From Ceratodon purpureus (taxonomy: Eukaryota; Streptophyta; Bryopsida; Pseudoditrichales; Ditrichaceae), in NCBI GenBank assembly GCA_014871385.1, contig CM026425.1, positions 8,471,243 to 8,535,242 of the forward strand: a stretch of 64,000 nucleotides of DNA, given 5' to 3'. The notes beneath the pieces are model-generated. The model ran no database searches. It was not told where the DNA came from and was given only the letters and a program-made list of their open reading frames with translations. Of this stretch, positions 49,537 to 62,600 are shown in pieces. Each line of letters begins with the position of its first letter. Within the stretch, counting starts at the first letter, position 1. Made by a program: the position numbers and the translations under genes.

Positions 49537-52500
49537 ATGCACGTCTCAGAGAGCTCGGGCGACGTGACCACGCTGCGGTCGTCAGGGTCGGAGCAAGACC
49601 TGAGGAGACACCAGCAATCTGCTGGCAGAGCGGTGAAAATACTGCCGGTCTCACAATTGGCGCCGTCGCCTTCTCATGGCCTGGCTTCGTCCCCTGCTCC
49701 AGTTCCCACGCTCAAACAGAGCGCTCGGGCTAAGCAGCTGGGTGAAGGGAATGCCCGTGACCGGACATGGCTGGAGAAATTGCTGCCCTCGCTGGTCTGG
49801 ATGAAGGCTTACAGATGGCGCGACAGCTTGAAAGCGGATGCGGTCGCTGGCATCACCGTGGGCACCATGCTCATTCCTCAGGTATGTGCTAAGTTGGCTT
49901 GTTTTCTGCATCTCTTGCGATGCTCACACATAACAAACTTAGTACAGTCGATGCTCACTGTTACTATGTTTCAGTCGCTTTGAGAAAGAATTCCACAGGA
50001 AGCAACAGTCTCATGAGTTTTCAGACTACATTCTTGTGTTGTGTAGGGTTGAGGTAGGGTTTAGTGGATTTCAGTTCTCTTTTGCCAGATTTGGCGAAGC
50101 AAGAGTGATAAGAGTCTCTGCAAGTTCACTTCTATTGATCGTTGGTGCATACACTGTGGGGAAGATGGTCTGAGTCTGATAATTCTAGAAAGGAACTTGG
50201 TTCAATTGCATCAGAATGTGTGATAATCATTAAATTGGAGATTAGGCGGTATTTCTCAACCTTGTGAACAGGGATGATCTCCAAATCATTTTCGAATGCT
50301 AGTGTGAAGTTATGAAAATCGTGGAGAATGAAAGCATTTTGGAATTCTGTGATCGATGGGAAGGTCAGATTAGCTCTGGAATCTGTTGTGTTTGGTTTCA
50401 TGAATGGTTGCTCCTGGACAGACAATATCATTAATTATAAACTTCTGACTTGTGCATGAATTCTGTATTTGGGTATGCAGGCAATGTCATATGCAAAGCT
50501 TGCTGGTCTTCACCCTATTTATGGACTATGTGAGTTCAGATTTCACATGCTTTGAAACATCATGTATTAGTTTTTTGTTGAAAGGTGCTTCGGCTTATCT
50601 CTGCAAATCTGTGAAGAGTTTGTTCCTGCCTAACCATTATAACCACTCGTATGAACTGGCGACTTGAAGGTTCATTTTCTGCCTTGCGCGATGAATACGA
50701 ATCTCATTTAATCAGTGCGTCTCCAACACGTCATGCAGATTCAGGATTTATTCCCATTTTTGCGTATGCATTATTCGGATCTTCTCGGCAGCTCGCTATT
50801 GGTCCCGTGGCTCTGGTGTCACTATTAGTGTCTAATGGTTTGGCACCTCTTGTGGATCGTTCGAAGGAAGGCGCTGACGAAACTTATACTCAGCTTGCTA
50901 TTCTACTTGCTCTTATGGTCGGGTTGTTGGAGTGCTGCATGGGCTTGATCAGGTACTTGTTATCATGGTTGGTTTTCTGCTACTAGAACCATAGTTTTTT
51001 AATCACGTTCTGTAAAAGAGCAGAGTTGCAATTCTGCTTGGTTAGTTGGTGAATTAGAATTGACGTGGTTGATGTTCTTGGTGTTTAAATTTGAGTTCCT
51101 GCTAACCTAAGGGATTGAAAATTGCTTCAAAACGTCTTGGTTTGCGTCTGTTCCATAAGTTCACCACTAAAGTTTTTGTGCTACAGACTAGGTTGGCTCA
51201 TTCGCTTCATTAGTCACTCGATTATATCTGGATTCACAACAGGGTCGGCAATTATTATCGGTTTATCCCAAGCCAAGAACTTTCTAGGTTATGACGTTAC
51301 AGGCAGCAGCAAGTTCATTCCTCTCGTTCAAAGTATAATTGCCGGTTGGTCACAGGTAAGGTGCTCGGATTAAAATGCTTCTAAGAAGTCATAGAGTGCC
51401 AATGCTCATACGTAATCTCTGGGACATGTTAGTTTGTACTCTTCAAATTCTACCGCATTCAAAACCTATTAGCACATACAAATCTGTCTTTGTCTTGACA
51501 AAATAGATGATGTAGGGGGTTTTGATTTCAAGTCTGCGGATTTTGTTTCAGTTCAAGTGGCAACCGTTCACAATGGGCTGCGTCTTCCTCACGGTTCTAC
51601 TAATCATGAAGCATCTGGTAAGCATACATTTTGAGGCTCGGCAGTTCGTCTTGTGCAACCTTTTGTTATCATTTCACAGAGATAATGCTTCACAGTCGCC
51701 ATTACTAGTTTGATTCCAACAGCTTTGCTATCCTGCATAATACTGACTACTTGTCCTGTTTGCAAATCTGGCTTCTACGTAGGTCAACTTTGAATGTTCC
51801 TTAATGTGACCGGGCAACTAACTTGTGGTTCGGTGAATATGATGCAGGGCAAGAACTACAAGGACTTGCGAATGTTCCGAGCAGCAGGACCTTTGACTGC
51901 TGTCTTTTCTGGCACCCTTTTTGTCAAGATTTTCCATCCTGATTCAATAAGTGTGGTGAGCCCTTTGTCGTGTTTAATGCACATCCTAAATGCTGTTCTA
52001 CGTGGAAGCCTTAATGAGTATGAAAGATCGTGATAACCACTCTCTGATGCTTCTTTTGTGTTGAATGTTGCAGGTTGGTCCAATACCAAGTGGGCTTCCA
52101 GGATTCTCAGTGAACTATGATTTCTCGTATGCCAGTCGACTGTTGCCTACGGCTGCTCTTATATGTGGTGTTGCCATTCTGGTTGGTAGAACATACTCTA
52201 ATACACCCTGCAATTTCATGTGTAGGCAATTTGGTAGACTATTGGGCGTCTAATCTTTTCTTGATGGGTGTATACAGGAATCAGTAGGAATTGCGAAGGC
52301 GTTGGCTGCTAAAAATGGCTATGAGATAGATTCTAATCAAGAGGTTTGCAAAATCATGGACTTAGGCTCCCAATTACAAAGCATATATTACTATAGCAGT
52401 ACCTTGTTGGGGACTTGTACTTTACATGAGCTTTGGGGATTGAAACACTGGGAGCCATATCAAATCTTTATCTTAAGAAATTATGTGGATTAAAAATAAT

Positions 52501-55083
52501 AAGAGCCACACTGAAGCCTTAACAGAATGCATTGCTGTACAATATTAAGTGGACTAACTTGTGCATGTCATTTTTTGCAGCTTTTTGGATTAGGAGTGGC
52601 CAATGTTCTTGGCTCTGCCCTTTCTGCCTATCCTACCACTGGTTTGTCAAATTCCACCTTGAACTGTAGCCAAAACTAATTACTTAGTTCTACACATTCA
52701 TTTTGTACATTCTTACAGCATAGACTAAGTCCACATTGTTTAGGCTTTTTCAGTGTTTCTACACACCAACCCTTCGCTTTGTGGTTATCTCCTGAAATCA
52801 TTTTTAGCACATCTGTGTATCCACTTGACCCCTCAGATGATTTTAATGGCTCGGGTGGTTGCCAACTGGATCCCGTTGTTCTTATGCGAGGTTGCGAGAC
52901 TTACTCTTCATATACGAATTGCAGGGTCGTTTTCCAGGTCTGCTGTAATGCAGGAAGCTGGTGCCAAAACGGGCTTTGCAGGAATCTTTATGGGCCTGCT
53001 TGTAACTTCGTCCCTACTTTTCCTTACACCTCTTTTCGCAGACATTCCACAGGTATTCTCAATATTCGTTTTCGGTAGTTCTTAACGTTATCTTGTTGTC
53101 TTTCCATCGGAGATGAATGCAATAGTAAGAGTCGAGGAGCCGAAAGGACTAAGTAAGAGACGCTTAAGTGTATAAATGCTTTGTGTTGCACAATATCTGG
53201 CATTGTCTCCTGCGAAGTAACTCGTCAAAACCTGCAACAAGGACGTCGGCAAACTGCCTATAGGACCAGCAGATTTTAAGCCCTTGTAAACTATGAAGAT
53301 ATATTTTGTCTAATTACTCTTAATCTTTTCGACATCTCATATCGATTTTGTCCTCTTTGACTCCAGTGTGCACTAGCCGCTATTGTCATATCTGCTGTAA
53401 TTGGTTTGGTATGTCTTTTAACCTGGTGAATTCTGAGTATCTCCTTTCTTTTCGTATAATAGTGTAGACCAATTGAGTTCAGCTTTGTCCATTTGTCTAT
53501 TCGTGTTTCGATGTTGACAAATGGTCATACGGAATGCTGCAGGTGGATTATGACGAGGCAATATTCTTATGGCGAGTAGACAAGAAAGACTTTTTACTCT
53601 GGCTTGCAGCGAGCTTCTTTACTCTCTTCCTTGGCATTGAGGTTGGCGTTTTGATTGGGGTAAGATATTCTACTAGAATTCTATGTGGTTTTGGTGTATG
53701 AGTGGGGCTTGTGCATATAGCACGACCATGATTTTTTTCAAATTTAATTGTTTCTACATTTTTTCGTTCCTAGGTGTCGACCTGAACTTTGCTTAGAAAT
53801 TCGACAGGATTCTGAATTGCTTATTGTCTTTCAGGTGTTCCTATCACTTGTATTTGTCATCTATGAGTCCGCCAATCCTCACATGGGTAAGTTCATCACT
53901 ATTTAAGTTGTCATGTAGCTTGCAATGACTAACCGGAACTCAACATTCATATCACTCTCATTGTGTCATCACATTGTTTCATATTGTGCGTGTTGAATCA
54001 GTGAAGCAATTACAGAATGTACAGTATCTTTTGCAGAAAATGAACGGTTTTGACAATGTTTTTTCAATCGCAGCTGTACTGGGTCGATTGCCGGGTACCA
54101 CTGTGTACCGCAACATACTGCAGTATCCAGATGCATTCATCTACCATGGGATCGTCATTCTTCGCATCGACTCTCCTGTATACTTTGCTAATATCAATTT
54201 CATCAAAGAAAGGTAAATTCCTATCTTTCTTTTCACCTGGTTTAACAACTACCTTTGTTCCAATCTATTGGCTTCTAACTCTTGGAGATTTGTGACAGAC
54301 TGCGGGAGTTCGAACTTCATACTGGAGTATCAGCAAACAAGGGACATGACGTTGGCCGCATCAGTTTTCTTATAATTGAGATGTCACGTAACTTTTCTTC
54401 TTTGTCACTGACATGCCTCACTTGATTATTTCTCCGTCCAACAGTGCATTTATTACGTCGTATCTGGAATTAGAATACATCTAATAAATAACTCAAATCC
54501 TGGAGTTTTCTAACTGTTATGACTCTTGTAATTAGGACTTAAAATCCTGTGTGTCTCCTTCACCTATCACACTGATATATGATGGAACTTCTCATTTATT
54601 TCTCTTTTTTGGGTGTCAATGTGCAGCTGTGACATACATCGATTCCACTGGCATTCATGCCATCAAAGAAATCTATCACGAGTACAAAGCCCGCAATATT
54701 CAGGTATTTTTCTGCCCTTCCTCCCTGGTGCGGTTGGTTCTTCAATTGCATGCTCTGAAAAATATTAGTTTTTTATTGTGCTAATCACTCAAGGATGTGA
54801 ACTTGGTGTGCAGATGGCGCTATGCAACCCAAGCCCAAGAGTGATGGTTACTCTAGCTCGTGCAGGAATACCCGACCTAATAGGTCCCTCATGGTACTTC
54901 GTCAGAGTTCACGATGCTGTCCAAGTCTGCTTGTCACATTTACAGAATGAACGCCATTCGGATGAAGAGAACTCCCCACAGCCTCCGAAGAGAGCCAGTC
55001 ACGGCCATCATGCTCCTTGGAGACGAGAAGCTTCACAGTCAGACCCGGAGCGTTCATCACTAATCATAGATGGTGCAGTGTAG
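49537..55083 (+). CDS. SULTR4: sulfate transporter, group 4 (SULTR4-like)
   Basis: Seventeen exons: 49537-49881, 50481-50529, 50739-50952, 51187-51355, 51552-51617, 51848-51955, 52074-52181, 52278-52343, 52581-52641, 52925-53052, 53367-53408, 53543-53659, 53835-53886, 54074-54212, 54299-54387, 54627-54703 and 54814-55083. They total 2100 bases, 699 residues, with no frame break. An N-terminal soluble stretch of about 95 residues precedes an SLC26/SulP membrane domain (MLIPQ|AMSYAKLAGLHPIYGLY, LVSLLVSNGLAPL, GFTTGSAIIIGLSQ). A C-terminal STAS domain follows (VLGRLPGTTVYRN, VTYIDSTGIHAIKE, FVRVHDAVQVCL) and a hydrophilic His/Glu tail. The STAS ending WYFVRVHDAVQVCL favours group 4, which in Arabidopsis exports sulfate from the vacuole. 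Location in this plant is inferred only. Confidence 0.95.
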
Positions 55084-55915
55084 CTGTACAGAAAGACGCA
55101 TTTCCATGCAACCAACCGCATACTAACCTTGCTACCAACCAATCAATTGGCCAGAGGGGGCCGATTATTTGGATCAACCTAGACATTTGTAGGGAGGAGA
55201 CCTGGCTCCGGTATGCCTGAACAGTGGCTGAATGTGAACTGACTTTGCAGCTCTGCTGCAGATACAAAGTTTCAGAGATCCTTTTGGACAATCACGGACA
55301 GAACGACTAGAAAAGTTGGATAACTAAGATAAGCACTCCCTAGGAATGGAGACTCAAACCTTGAGCAGTGTGAGTGGACCTGTGTGTGTCATTCCTTGAA
55401 CATAGTATATCCTAGTCACATTTCTAGAGACACTAATGGATTCAAATTACATCAGGAGCAAAGCTTAGGAGTAATTTGAATCTACAAATCAGCTCAGACA
55501 ACATCAGGGATTATTGTAACATACATTCAAATTGTGAAACATGCCAGAGGACAAGTTCTCTACTCCCAAATGATTCATCTTGTTCAAGAACTGATTTCAG
55601 CAATCCACAATCCCATAGTTTAATGCGTTCAACGTCCCAGACTGATTCAAATGGAATCTGGAAGATGGATCAAATTACATTCTTACCAACATTTGTGCAA
55701 GGAATCAGCCTCTGTTAGGAAGTAGCAAACAGACTGAAAACATGTCAACTCAAATAACGTACAAATTGGTACAAACGACAAGCCTCCCAGTCCGCAATAA
55801 ATTCCTTACTCCTCAACTATACATAAACTCTTCATACAAAACACCGCCTCTTCTCAAAATATCTACACAGAACCAAAAACTTCGACACACGCCGAAATAC
55901 TACAAACCCACCCAC
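55084..55915. other. convergent 3' UTRs
   Basis: It lies between the stop of the sulfate transporter (+) and the stop of the MYB gene (-). It has no coding potential that I can support. Confidence 0.5.
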
Positions 55916-57118
55916 TCACAGAGAAGAATCAGGCTCCGGCACCCGCAAGCTCTTGTACCGTGAAATCTCCTGCGCAACAATCTCCCGCATCAACCCCAAG
56001 TCCAACCCGGAGCTCGCATTCGCCTTGCAATCCTTCTCCGCGGCGAGAACACTCTCAGCCGCCTGCATCACCTGCCCTTGCAACAACGGCACAACAATCT
56101 CCTTCACTGCAGCATGCACAGCCGAAGACAACACCGCCTCCTCCTGAGCACCAACCTCAGGCACAAAACTCGTCTCAGACGAAGGAGCCATCTCCTCCTC
56201 CACAAACTCCACATAGTGTGGACCTCCCATCAACGGACCCCGAGGAGAGATCGAAGTCTCCTGCCGGCTCGTCAGCTGCGGAGGGCAGCAGCCGCGGCTG
56301 CATGTAGAAGGAACTGCAGGTGATGTCCAAGCCCACATGGGTTGCATGAACGATGACATCGTGGTGGAGATCAGAGCCTCCTCATCGATGGTGGGAGTGG
56401 AAGGACTCGGGTTGATTGTCTCCGACTCCAGAAGCTTCCGGTATGAAGTGAAGGCGCTGGGCCGAGGGATGGGCCGCAACGGCTTGGGCAGGTCGGTGAT
56501 CTGAGCTGCAGCAGGTGGGGTGAACACATCAGTCTCAGTCTCGGAGTCTCGCTCCTCATTCTCTGAGTCGTCGTTCGGGAGGTCCGGGTCGCTGGTGTCG
56601 TCCTTCCCCTTCTCCGACCCATCAGATGACCCATCCTTGTGGTTGTGACCATCGCCATTGTGCTTCCGCCGGAGCGTGGAGTTCCAGTGGTTCTTGATGG
56701 CGTTGTCTGTGCGGCCCGGGAGCATGCGCGCGATCGACGCCCACTTGTTGCCGTGGATGGCGTGCGCTGCGATGATCGCCCGGTCCTCTTCCTCTGTTGA
56801 CATAGAATTAAGCGAGAACGACATGTTAAGAATCATGTGCATTGCGTTGGTAAGGGTTAGGGTGAGCAGAAACGAAGATGGGTTACCTGTGAAAGGCTTC
56901 CGCTTCACACCAGGGTTCAGCTGGTTGCACCACCGCAACCGGCACGACTTCCCGGAACGCCCGGGGATCCCTCGCGCAATCAAGCTCCAGTTGCGAGCTC
57001 CGAATTTGTCCACCAAACGGTTCAACACCACGTCCTCCTCCGGCGACCATGGCCCCTTGATCCGGTCATCCGTCCCGGAGGGTTTCGCCCGCTGGGCGCC
57101 TTCTGGCACACCCTCCAT
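55916..57118 (-). CDS. R2R3-MYB transcription factor (subgroup 22/23-like)
   Basis: Two exons (57118-56887 and 56793-55916) give 369 residues. R2 begins [15 protein letters not shown] and ends [15 protein letters not shown]3 has [18 protein letters not shown] and [14 protein letters not shown]. The two repeats carry the regular tryptophans, with Ile in place of the first R3 Trp as is normal, and bind DNA in the nucleus. After the MYB region comes an acidic Asp/Glu/Ser stretch, then [16 protein letters not shown] and a C-terminal helix [14 protein letters not shown], features of the MYB44 and MYB1/25/109 groups. The ATG at 57118 is the first in frame. The only intron (93 bp) splits R3 and is stop-free and divisible by three; retention would insert 31 residues inside the DNA-binding domain. 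Confidence 0.93.
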   Translation of the reverse strand: MEGVPEGAQRAKPSGTDDRIKGPWSPEEDVVLNRLVDKFGARNWSLIARGIPGRSGKSCRLRWCNQLNPGVKRKPFTGNPSSFLLTLTLTNAMHMILNMSFSLNSMSTEEEDRAIIAAHAIHGNKWASIARMLPGRTDNAIKNHWNSTLRRKHNGDGHNHKDGSSDGSEKGKDDTSDPDLPNDDSENEERDSETETDVFTPPAAAQITDLPKPLRPIPRPSAFTSYRKLLESETINPSPSTPTIDEEALISTTMSSFMQPMWAWTSPAVPSTCSRGCCPPQLTSRQETSISPRGPLMGGPHYVEFVEEEMAPSSETSFVPEVGAQEEAVLSSAVHAAVKEIVVPLLQGQVMQAAESVLAAEKDCKANASSGLDLGLMREIVAQEISRYKSLRVPEPDSSL

Positions 57119-57703
57119 CTCCTCCTCCTCCAGCTCCCTCAATCACCCCCTCCCTCCCTCATCTCCCTTCACCACACCTCCAAAACCACCAATTCAACCT
57201 TCCCATCCTCATCACACAAAATCTCATCTCCACATCAACCTCTAAGAAACAAAAATACAACACCCTAGCACCACATCAAACCAGTTCATCAAAACCTGAA
57301 AACAAGAAATTCCTAACCAAAGTGATCAAAAAACCACCATTTACATCTGATTGAGCTCCTCACCATGTACACATCCATGCTCCCACATTGCTCCAGCACC
57401 TTGAGGATGAGAACACCATCTCTCACATAACAATCTCCCACTCCTCTCAGTTGGCTGTCACCATGTTATTACATCCTGATGATGCACAACCTGCCTTGCT
57501 TCTCTGATTCTTCAACCTCTAGACAAAGCTCTGGACATGGAAATACAAAACTTTGGTGGAGATGAGATGAGATGTGATGTGATGTGATGAGAGTGGGCTT
57601 GCAAGGATTGAGATGAGCATGGGAGAGTGGGAATTGGTTGCAAGATGGGGAGAGAGGAGAATGGTTCGGAGGAGAATGGTTCATGTGAGGAGGAAGTCCT
57701 TGC

Positions 57704-57763
57704 CTTAACCCACCTGGCGTTAACTTAACCCACCTGGCGTTAACTTAACCCACCTCTGGGTTC
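57704..57763. repeat. 20-bp tandem repeat
   Basis: Two exact units of CTTAACCCACCTGGCGTTAA (57704-57723 and 57724-57743), then a third that diverges after CTTAACCCACCT. It lies about 600 bases upstream of the MYB start. Confidence 0.9.
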
Positions 57764-58470
57764 AAGCTACCCACTCTGGGTTAAGGTTGAGACACCAGCA
57801 CCCGCTCAAGTTTCAGTATGCAGTCAGTGTAAGTTAGGTGGAGAAATTCAAGAACTAATTTTCCCTGATTGGCAAAGTATGAAGGAAGTATGTCCAACAA
57901 TTTTTTATATTTTTTGGATGTGTCTTGAATTAGTTATAAATTTTAAAAAATTAAAAATCACACTAGTCGGGTTCTAACACAATTCTAGAGATCTTTGTGG
58001 ATGTGTACTACAAAGTATCTAAAAAATACACTATAGTGATGCTAAACCAGACAAGGTGAAGGGGAGGATATGCAAAAAGTACCTTCATGGCAGTCACGTC
58101 AGCTATGACGATTCAAAGATTCCATTAACCTTCATGTGCAGTTTTTAGTACTATGTTATGTTCAGTAGGGAGCAATTACTAGTCTCGGGTGGATTTCGAG
58201 CACTTTACCATATTTTGTTTTTAGTGATATCCGTTTATACCATCTAACTCATTGAATGAAGGCTTTTATTGCACCGCCAAAAAAAAAATCTTTAGAAATT
58301 AGGTTTAGAACATGAAATTCTAACCTAAAGAAAAGGTGTTTTTATATGGCTTTCAAAATATTGTAGAGGAGTGGAAGTGCTAATCTATCAAATGAATTTT
58401 AACGACTCATGAGGGCTGCAAGTTTTAATATATTAATTTGAGCATGGATGCTAGAGCCAATGTAACATTG

Positions 58471-58516
58471 TGGCCCACAAGAGCTCGATACTGACAACGT
58501 AAGCTCTTGTGGGCCA
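58471..58516. repeat. 15-bp perfect inverted repeat (stem-loop)
   Basis: TGGCCCACAAGAGCT at 58471-58485 pairs with AGCTCTTGTGGGCCA at 58502-58516 across a 16-base loop. It has no T-run typical of a terminator and stands alone in AT-rich sequence. It may be the remains of a small foldback element. Confidence 0.9.
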
Positions 58517-59299
58517 AAGGACATAGTCAAGCTTCACTATAACTTATTGACTGAGTCTGCTATTCTAAATTAAATACTTGCTAAGCAATTGCTTCTGGCT
58601 AACTAATCTACAATTGGTCGGATTACAATTGCACTTTAAGATGGTCCTTTGGATGCCTCGAAACTCACCTAAAGAATGAGTGTCTTTCTTTGTAAGACCT
58701 ATAATTGGTCTATTGAAGTGGATTGAAATTTTATACATAAGTTATCACACAAAGTACAAATTGTGTTTCAATACAAAAATATTATCAGTGTATAGGTGGT
58801 ATTTGGCTAGTATAAACAATAAAAAATTAATTTCATTTAGATTGTTATCTAACAACTTCAAGGATTCTTCATAAATATTCCCAGAATTCAGTTCCTTTAA
58901 ATTTTCATATTGAATTTGGAAGTGTGAAAACAACGAAAGTGAGGAATTATTATTTTTAAATACGTTGTAAAATTAATCATAGATGTTTCTCTTTGAGGAA
59001 CCGTTTATCCTACGTCTAACATCTGATTGCAATAAAATCTATTACACTCAATTCCTATCCAAGTAAAAATTTATCAAAAAATCATGTGACCAATATAAGA
59101 CCTCAATCCCAACTAATATCATAAAAACTAAAGACTTCCAAACCACCCCATTGACAGCCCCAGAAAAGCAACCACACTAATATACAACCCACACTATAAA
59201 ATGACTGTTATTCTCCCAACTCAGTGAACCCAACGAAACACACTCAACTCACTCCAAATAATTGGACCCCCAAATCAACGAACGAATCCCCCTGTCCAA

Positions 59300-59460
59300 A
59301 AACCAACATCCGTTCGTCCCCAAAACACCATCCGTTCGTCCAAAAACACCCCAATTCGTCCAAAACCAACATAAATTCGTCCAAAACCAACATCCAATCG
59401 TCGTAAAACGGCATTCGTTCGTCGGAGAACGTTCGTTCGTCGTTCGGACGTTCGTCGGCA
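59300..59460. repeat. degenerate minisatellite with TTCGTC core
   Basis: About ten imperfect units of roughly 16-22 bases sharing TTCGTCCAAAAC or TTCGTCGG. They shift gradually from A-rich to G-rich versions toward the coatomer leader. Confidence 0.7.
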
Positions 59461-59538
59461 GAAGTCCGTCGAGAACCAGGAAGCCCTTGTTTGAGTGGAA
59501 TGTCTACTTCGGGAGCTCATTTGTGCTTCCTCTGTCTC

Positions 59539-59583
59539 TGTCTCTCTCTCTCTCTTTGTGTGTGTGTGTGTGTGTGTGTGTGT
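59539..59583. repeat. (CT)n(TG)n microsatellite in coatomer leader
   Basis: A CT run followed by about 13 TG units ending 47 bases before the coatomer ATG. It lies inside the probable 5' leader. Confidence 0.9.
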
Positions 59584-59630
59584 TTCCTTGCTTTGCAGAC
59601 TCGATCTACGCCTCCGCCATCGCCATCGTC

Positions 59631-62600
59631 ATGGACGGCATCAAGAAGGACGATGACCGCGACGATGACTGTAAGTGCCATTTCTTCAGAGAAAATGAGA
59701 GAGATCTGAGGTTTTTTCAGGAAGATCGAGGAGGAGGAGGGAGGGATTGATTGCTTCGGTGGTGTTTGTTTGTTTGGTTTCTGCAGCTGAGTATTCGCCG
59801 TTTTACGGCATTGAGAAGAGTGCCGTGCTCCAGGAGGCGCGCTGCTTCAATGATCGGGAGCTTGATCCTCGTCGCTGTGCACAGGTGGGGTGGTTTCGTC
59901 TTTGGTTGTTGGTACTGATCGTGGTGGAGGATTGAGAGGTGGTGTTTTTTTCTTTCGTGAGAAGGAGAGATTTGTGTTTGACTTGGCAATGGCGGGTGGT
60001 GTGTGTCGTGTTTTTTGGTTTTTGAAGTGCTTATTTGGGAGTTTGTGAGTGGTTTTTGAACAGGTCATTACGAAGCTGTTGTACTTGATCAACCAGGGGG
60101 AGACGTTCTCTAAGGTATGGGATCCTGTTGACGTTATTGGATTTTAGGTTTCCGTTTTGCGTTGGTGTTTGAGTAGGGAGGAGGTGGGTGAGTAGCGGGG
60201 AGTGTTGTCAGGGGAATGCTGTATAATGTGATAATGCAGCTAAATTAGGGTTGGTGGAATTTGTCTCTAGTATGAGTGGCTGTTTCAATGTGGGGTTATG
60301 ATGGGGTTTCGGTGATTTTGGTGGATGTTTATGAGCAGAAAGAGGCGACGGAAGTCTTTTTCTCGCTCACAAAGCTGTTTCAGTCGAAGGACATAGGCTT
60401 GCGTCGCTTGGTGTATCTCATGATCAAGGACAAGGAGATCTGTCCATCAAGTGATGAGGTAATTTTTGCTTGGAACATTTGACTTTGCTTCCTCTAAACT
60501 CAGTTACGTTTCACATTCGAAGTACGATGTGACCAGTTTGTATTATCATATAATGGTGACTTTGGTTGTTTAGCTTATGATGGAGCTGCATTGTAGTCTA
60601 GACGGTGCCACGAGGAATTCTATTCAGCTGTAAAGGAATGCTTTATTTGTAGCTGAAGAACGTTGCTATGGTTCCTTGGGTAGATTTTTTCTCGATCCTT
60701 TATTGGTTACATTTATTGAACAGCCCTGCATTGTCCACTCTGGCTTGGATCAGCTTAATTTGTGATTTTGGTAGTCATTTATAATCCAGGGTTTTATGCT
60801 GATTTTTCTGTTTTCGACGAGAAGGAAATACGTGAGGTGACGTTTTTTTTTTTTGTGTGAGGCTGTGGCAGGTCATCATTGTGACTAGCTCTTTGATGAA
60901 GGACATGAATAGCAAGACAGACCTGTTTCGTGCCAACGCCATTCGGGTATTGTGCAGAATTACAGACGGTGGACTATTGGGTCAGATTGAGCGGTATCTC
61001 AAGCAGGCTGTGGTGGACAAAAATATTGTAGTTTCAAGTGCCGCACTTGTCAGCGGTATCCAACTTCTTCAGGTGCTTCACTTTTCGCGCAGCAGCTTTT
61101 GATTAGGTCGATGGAAAAGGTTTTGTTGTATTTTATTTGATAGATCCTGCATTTTTATTTCAGGTAACAAGTTTCCTTCCTCAGTGGTTTTATGGAATCG
61201 ATTACGTTTCCGGGCATGTGTGTTTCGCTTTCCTTGAGGTTTCATCTTACACCTGTTTTGGAATTTGTAGAGCAATCCTGAAATCGTGAAGCGATGGAGC
61301 AATGAAGTACAGGAGGCGATGCAGTCTAAGGCACCACTAGTCCAGTTCCATGCATTGGCCTTGCTGCATCAGGTTCAATTCTCATCTTTCCGACCATAAG
61401 CAAAGCAGCTGTCCACTCTGTCTTGATTCTTTCTTAGTATAGATCTATTTTACTTATAATTTTTACGCTAACAAGGATTTGAGATAGATAATCGATGTAA
61501 GAGTTTATTGAGAGGAAAATAAGCCAGGATATTCTTGATTACCTTTAAGTTGTCTTATTATGCAAGCGTATCTTAATCCGTGAAATTCTTTGCCGCGTTT
61601 GCAAGATGTCTTCTGAACGTTTTCGAGGATACTCTGTTTCTTGACAGATTCGCCAGAACGATAGATTGGCAGTGAGCAAGTTGGTGACCAGTCTAACCAG
61701 GGGTACTGTGAGATCACCGTTGGCTCAATGTCTCCTCATCCGCTACACATGCCAGGTAGATTGCGATAACTCTTATGTGGCTGACATAGTGTTATCGTGT
61801 GATACATCAATTCTGTTGTTTTTCTGCCCTCATCCTTCTGCACAAAATTTTACTTTGTTACATAAATTATGTTTTAAACTCGAGAACTTGATGAACAGGT
61901 TATCGAAGAGTCAGGTCCAAATGCTCAGACTGGGGATCGTCCATTTTATGACTATCTTGAGGGGTGTATGAGAAATAAGAACGAAATGGTGATTTTTGAG
62001 GCTGCTCGAGCAGTGACTGAATTGAGAGGAGTTACCAGCAAAGAGCTTACTCCGGCAATCACTGTATTGCAACTATTCTTGAGCTCATCAAAACCAGTTC
62101 TACGCTTTGCAGCTGTACGAACCCTGAACAAGGTGAGTCGGAAGGTTTGGCTATCATGGAATGGGTGGATTTGTGTTACTGTGGTGTGCAGCTAATGCTA
62201 CCGAAAATTCTTCATTCTGGTCATTATAAGAATGTGGAGTTTGAGCTGCTCAGCCACGCAATTTAATGAGTCGGTAATTGATGCCATAACGTTTGTAATT
62301 AGCTTTTGTTGAAGCAGAGTTTGTACATGTACCATAAGCTCTCTAATTTACCCTCTTGGTAGTGTTCTTCTTTGAAACCTTCACGGATAGTGCTCACGTG
62401 AGTTTGAAATTGGGATTGTCTTTTCAGATTGCAATGACCCATCCACTGGCAGTCACCAGCTGCAACATTGACATGGAAAGTCTCATTTCTGACCAAAACC
62501 GCAGCATTGCTACTCTTGCCATCACTACCTTACTGAAGACTGGCAACGAATCAAGTGTTGATCGGCTGATGAAGCAGATCACGAACTTTATGTCCGATAT

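Larger units (their letters stand above)
57119..59630. other. divergent upstream region of MYB and coatomer gamma
   Basis: The first several hundred bases are the MYB promoter/leader, and the final part is the coatomer leader. Between them lies AT-rich sequence with several small repeats (listed separately) and no supported gene. Confidence 0.45.
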
